A DNA stretch of 64,000 nucleotides from the NCBI GenBank assembly GCA_036924085.1, contig JAVGWX010000012.1:29845979-29909978 (forward strand), given 5' to 3'. Each line of letters begins with the position of its first letter. Position 1 is the stretch's first letter. This DNA is from Ariolimax columbianus. Taxonomy: Eukaryota; Mollusca; Gastropoda; Stylommatophora; Arionidae. The notes under the pieces are model-generated. The model did no database searches. It had not been told where the DNA came from and saw only the letters and a list, made by a program, of their open reading frames with translations. Positions 62,865 through 64,000 of the stretch are shown piece by piece. The position numbers and the translations under genes were made by a program.

Positions 62865-63850
62865 TAGTACTTGAACTAAACAAAACCACAACCGATGTCC
62901 TAGCACCTTAACTTAACAAAACAACAACCCACATCCTAGCACCTGAACTAAACAAAACCTCAACCCACGTCCTGGCACCTGAACTAAACAAAACTTCAGC
63001 TCACGCATTAGCAACAGAACTAAACATAACCTCAACCCCCGACGTAGAACCTGAACTAAACAATACCTTAACCCACGTCCTAACAGCTAAAATAAACGAA
63101 AGCTCAACCCACGTCCTAGCACCTAAACTAAACCTCAATACACGACCTAGCACCTGAACTAAACAAAATCTCAACCCACATCCTAGCACCTGAACTAAAC
63201 AAAACCTGAACTCCCGTCCTAGCAACTAAACTAAATAAAACCGCAACCCCCGACCTAGCACCTGAACTAAACAAGAGCTCAACCCACGTCCTAACACCTG
63301 AACTAAACAAAACGTGATCCCATGTCCTAACACCTAAACTAAACAAAACCAAAACCGACGTGGCAGCACCTAAACTAAACTAAACCTTAACCCACGTCCT
63401 AACACCTAAACTAAACAAAACCTCAACCCACATCCTAGCACCTGAACTAAACGAAACCTCAACCCACGTCCTAGCACCTGAACTAAACAAAACCTCAACC
63501 CACGTCCTAGCACGTGAACTAAACAAAACCTCAACCCACATCCTAGCACCTGAACTAAATAAAACCTCAACCAACGTCCTAGCACCTAAACTAAACAAAA
63601 CCTCAACCCACGTCCTATCACCTAAACTAAACAAAACCTCAATCGACGTCCTAGCACCTGAACTAAACAAAACATCAACCCACGTCCTAGCACCTGAACT
63701 AAACAAAACCTCAACCCACGTCCTAACACCTAAACTAAACAAAACCTCAACCCACGTCCTAGCACCTAAACTAAACAAAACCTCAACCCACGTCCTAACA
63801 CCTAAACTAAACAAAACCTCAACCCACGTCTAAGTACCTAAACTAAACGG
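62865..63850. repeat. 36-bp minisatellite, ~27 copies
   Basis: The unit is cctcaacccacgtcctagca + cctgaactaaacaaaa. More degenerate at the left and homogeneous at the right (63400-63830). Unit divisible by three, so spurious 12-residue frames (VRTWVEVLFSLG-like) occur on minus. Confidence 0.97.
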
Positions 63851-64000
63851 AACCTGAAACCACGCTCGTCTCGATTTTTTTGGAAACAGACTGTAACAGC
63901 AGTCAAGCCAGCGAGGTGTGAATCAATAATGTGATCCCCATTGTAATGAGTTTATTGGTGTGCCTTCATTCCTCCACAACCTTTTCAAGTGCGCCTCGGG

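Overview
This is a window of animal nuclear DNA, most likely from a mollusc and probably a gastropod. The reasons are a multi-exon Trk-type receptor tyrosine kinase gene with large introns, decayed non-LTR retrotransposons of several lineages, tRNA-derived SINEs, a mariner-type fold-back element, and very many minisatellites. The species call is an inference. Nothing looks bacterial or viral.

The one confident host gene lies on the minus strand, from an internal exon at 52015-52187 to the stop codon at 933-935. Seven exons (52015-52187, 50220-50296, 39450-39537, 31234-31355, 27049-27222, 7412-7570, 933-2015) join with matching phases into 624 residues. These are a juxtamembrane segment with an NPxY motif, a complete catalytic kinase domain with every key motif, and an unusually long C-terminal tail of about 310 residues. 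The signal peptide, extracellular region and membrane segment are not in the window and should lie beyond 52187. Coding bases are only 1,876 of 64,000. Everything else up to 52 kb is intron or 3' flank.

The introns are dominated by tandem arrays, roughly a third of the window by my tally, with units from 4 bp up to about 56 bp. The largest is a 5.6-kb array at 39.9-45.5 kb. One minisatellite (unit 33-38 bp, core actgatcagacatgttagt) occurs at three separate loci. The most striking array (51186-52036) is built from the last ~20 nt of a Trk exon plus the first ~20 nt of its intron, so it carries about 20 reiterated 5' splice sites. Several 3-4 copy arrays sit inside retrotransposon coding sequence and look like new minisatellites.

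Mobile elements: on the minus strand a 5'-truncated LINE with reverse transcriptase and RNase H (58926-61856) has a 13-bp target-site duplication. A second, RTE-like LINE (about 55370-58450) is broken by a SINE that has its own 11-bp duplication. More LINE fragments lie at 1-255, 2990-3640, 10.8-11.2, 11.8-12.0, 16.8-19.9, 22.8-24.0, 25.0-26.9, 30.9-31.1, 31.6-32.1, 36.9-37.0 and 53.3-53.6 kb. Two otherwise different SINE families share a ~35-bp core. A head-to-head mariner-like palindrome (45.55-46.12 kb) abuts the 5.6-kb array.

Long open frames across the arrays are repeat artefacts (units divisible by three, or few stop codons) and are not annotated as genes.
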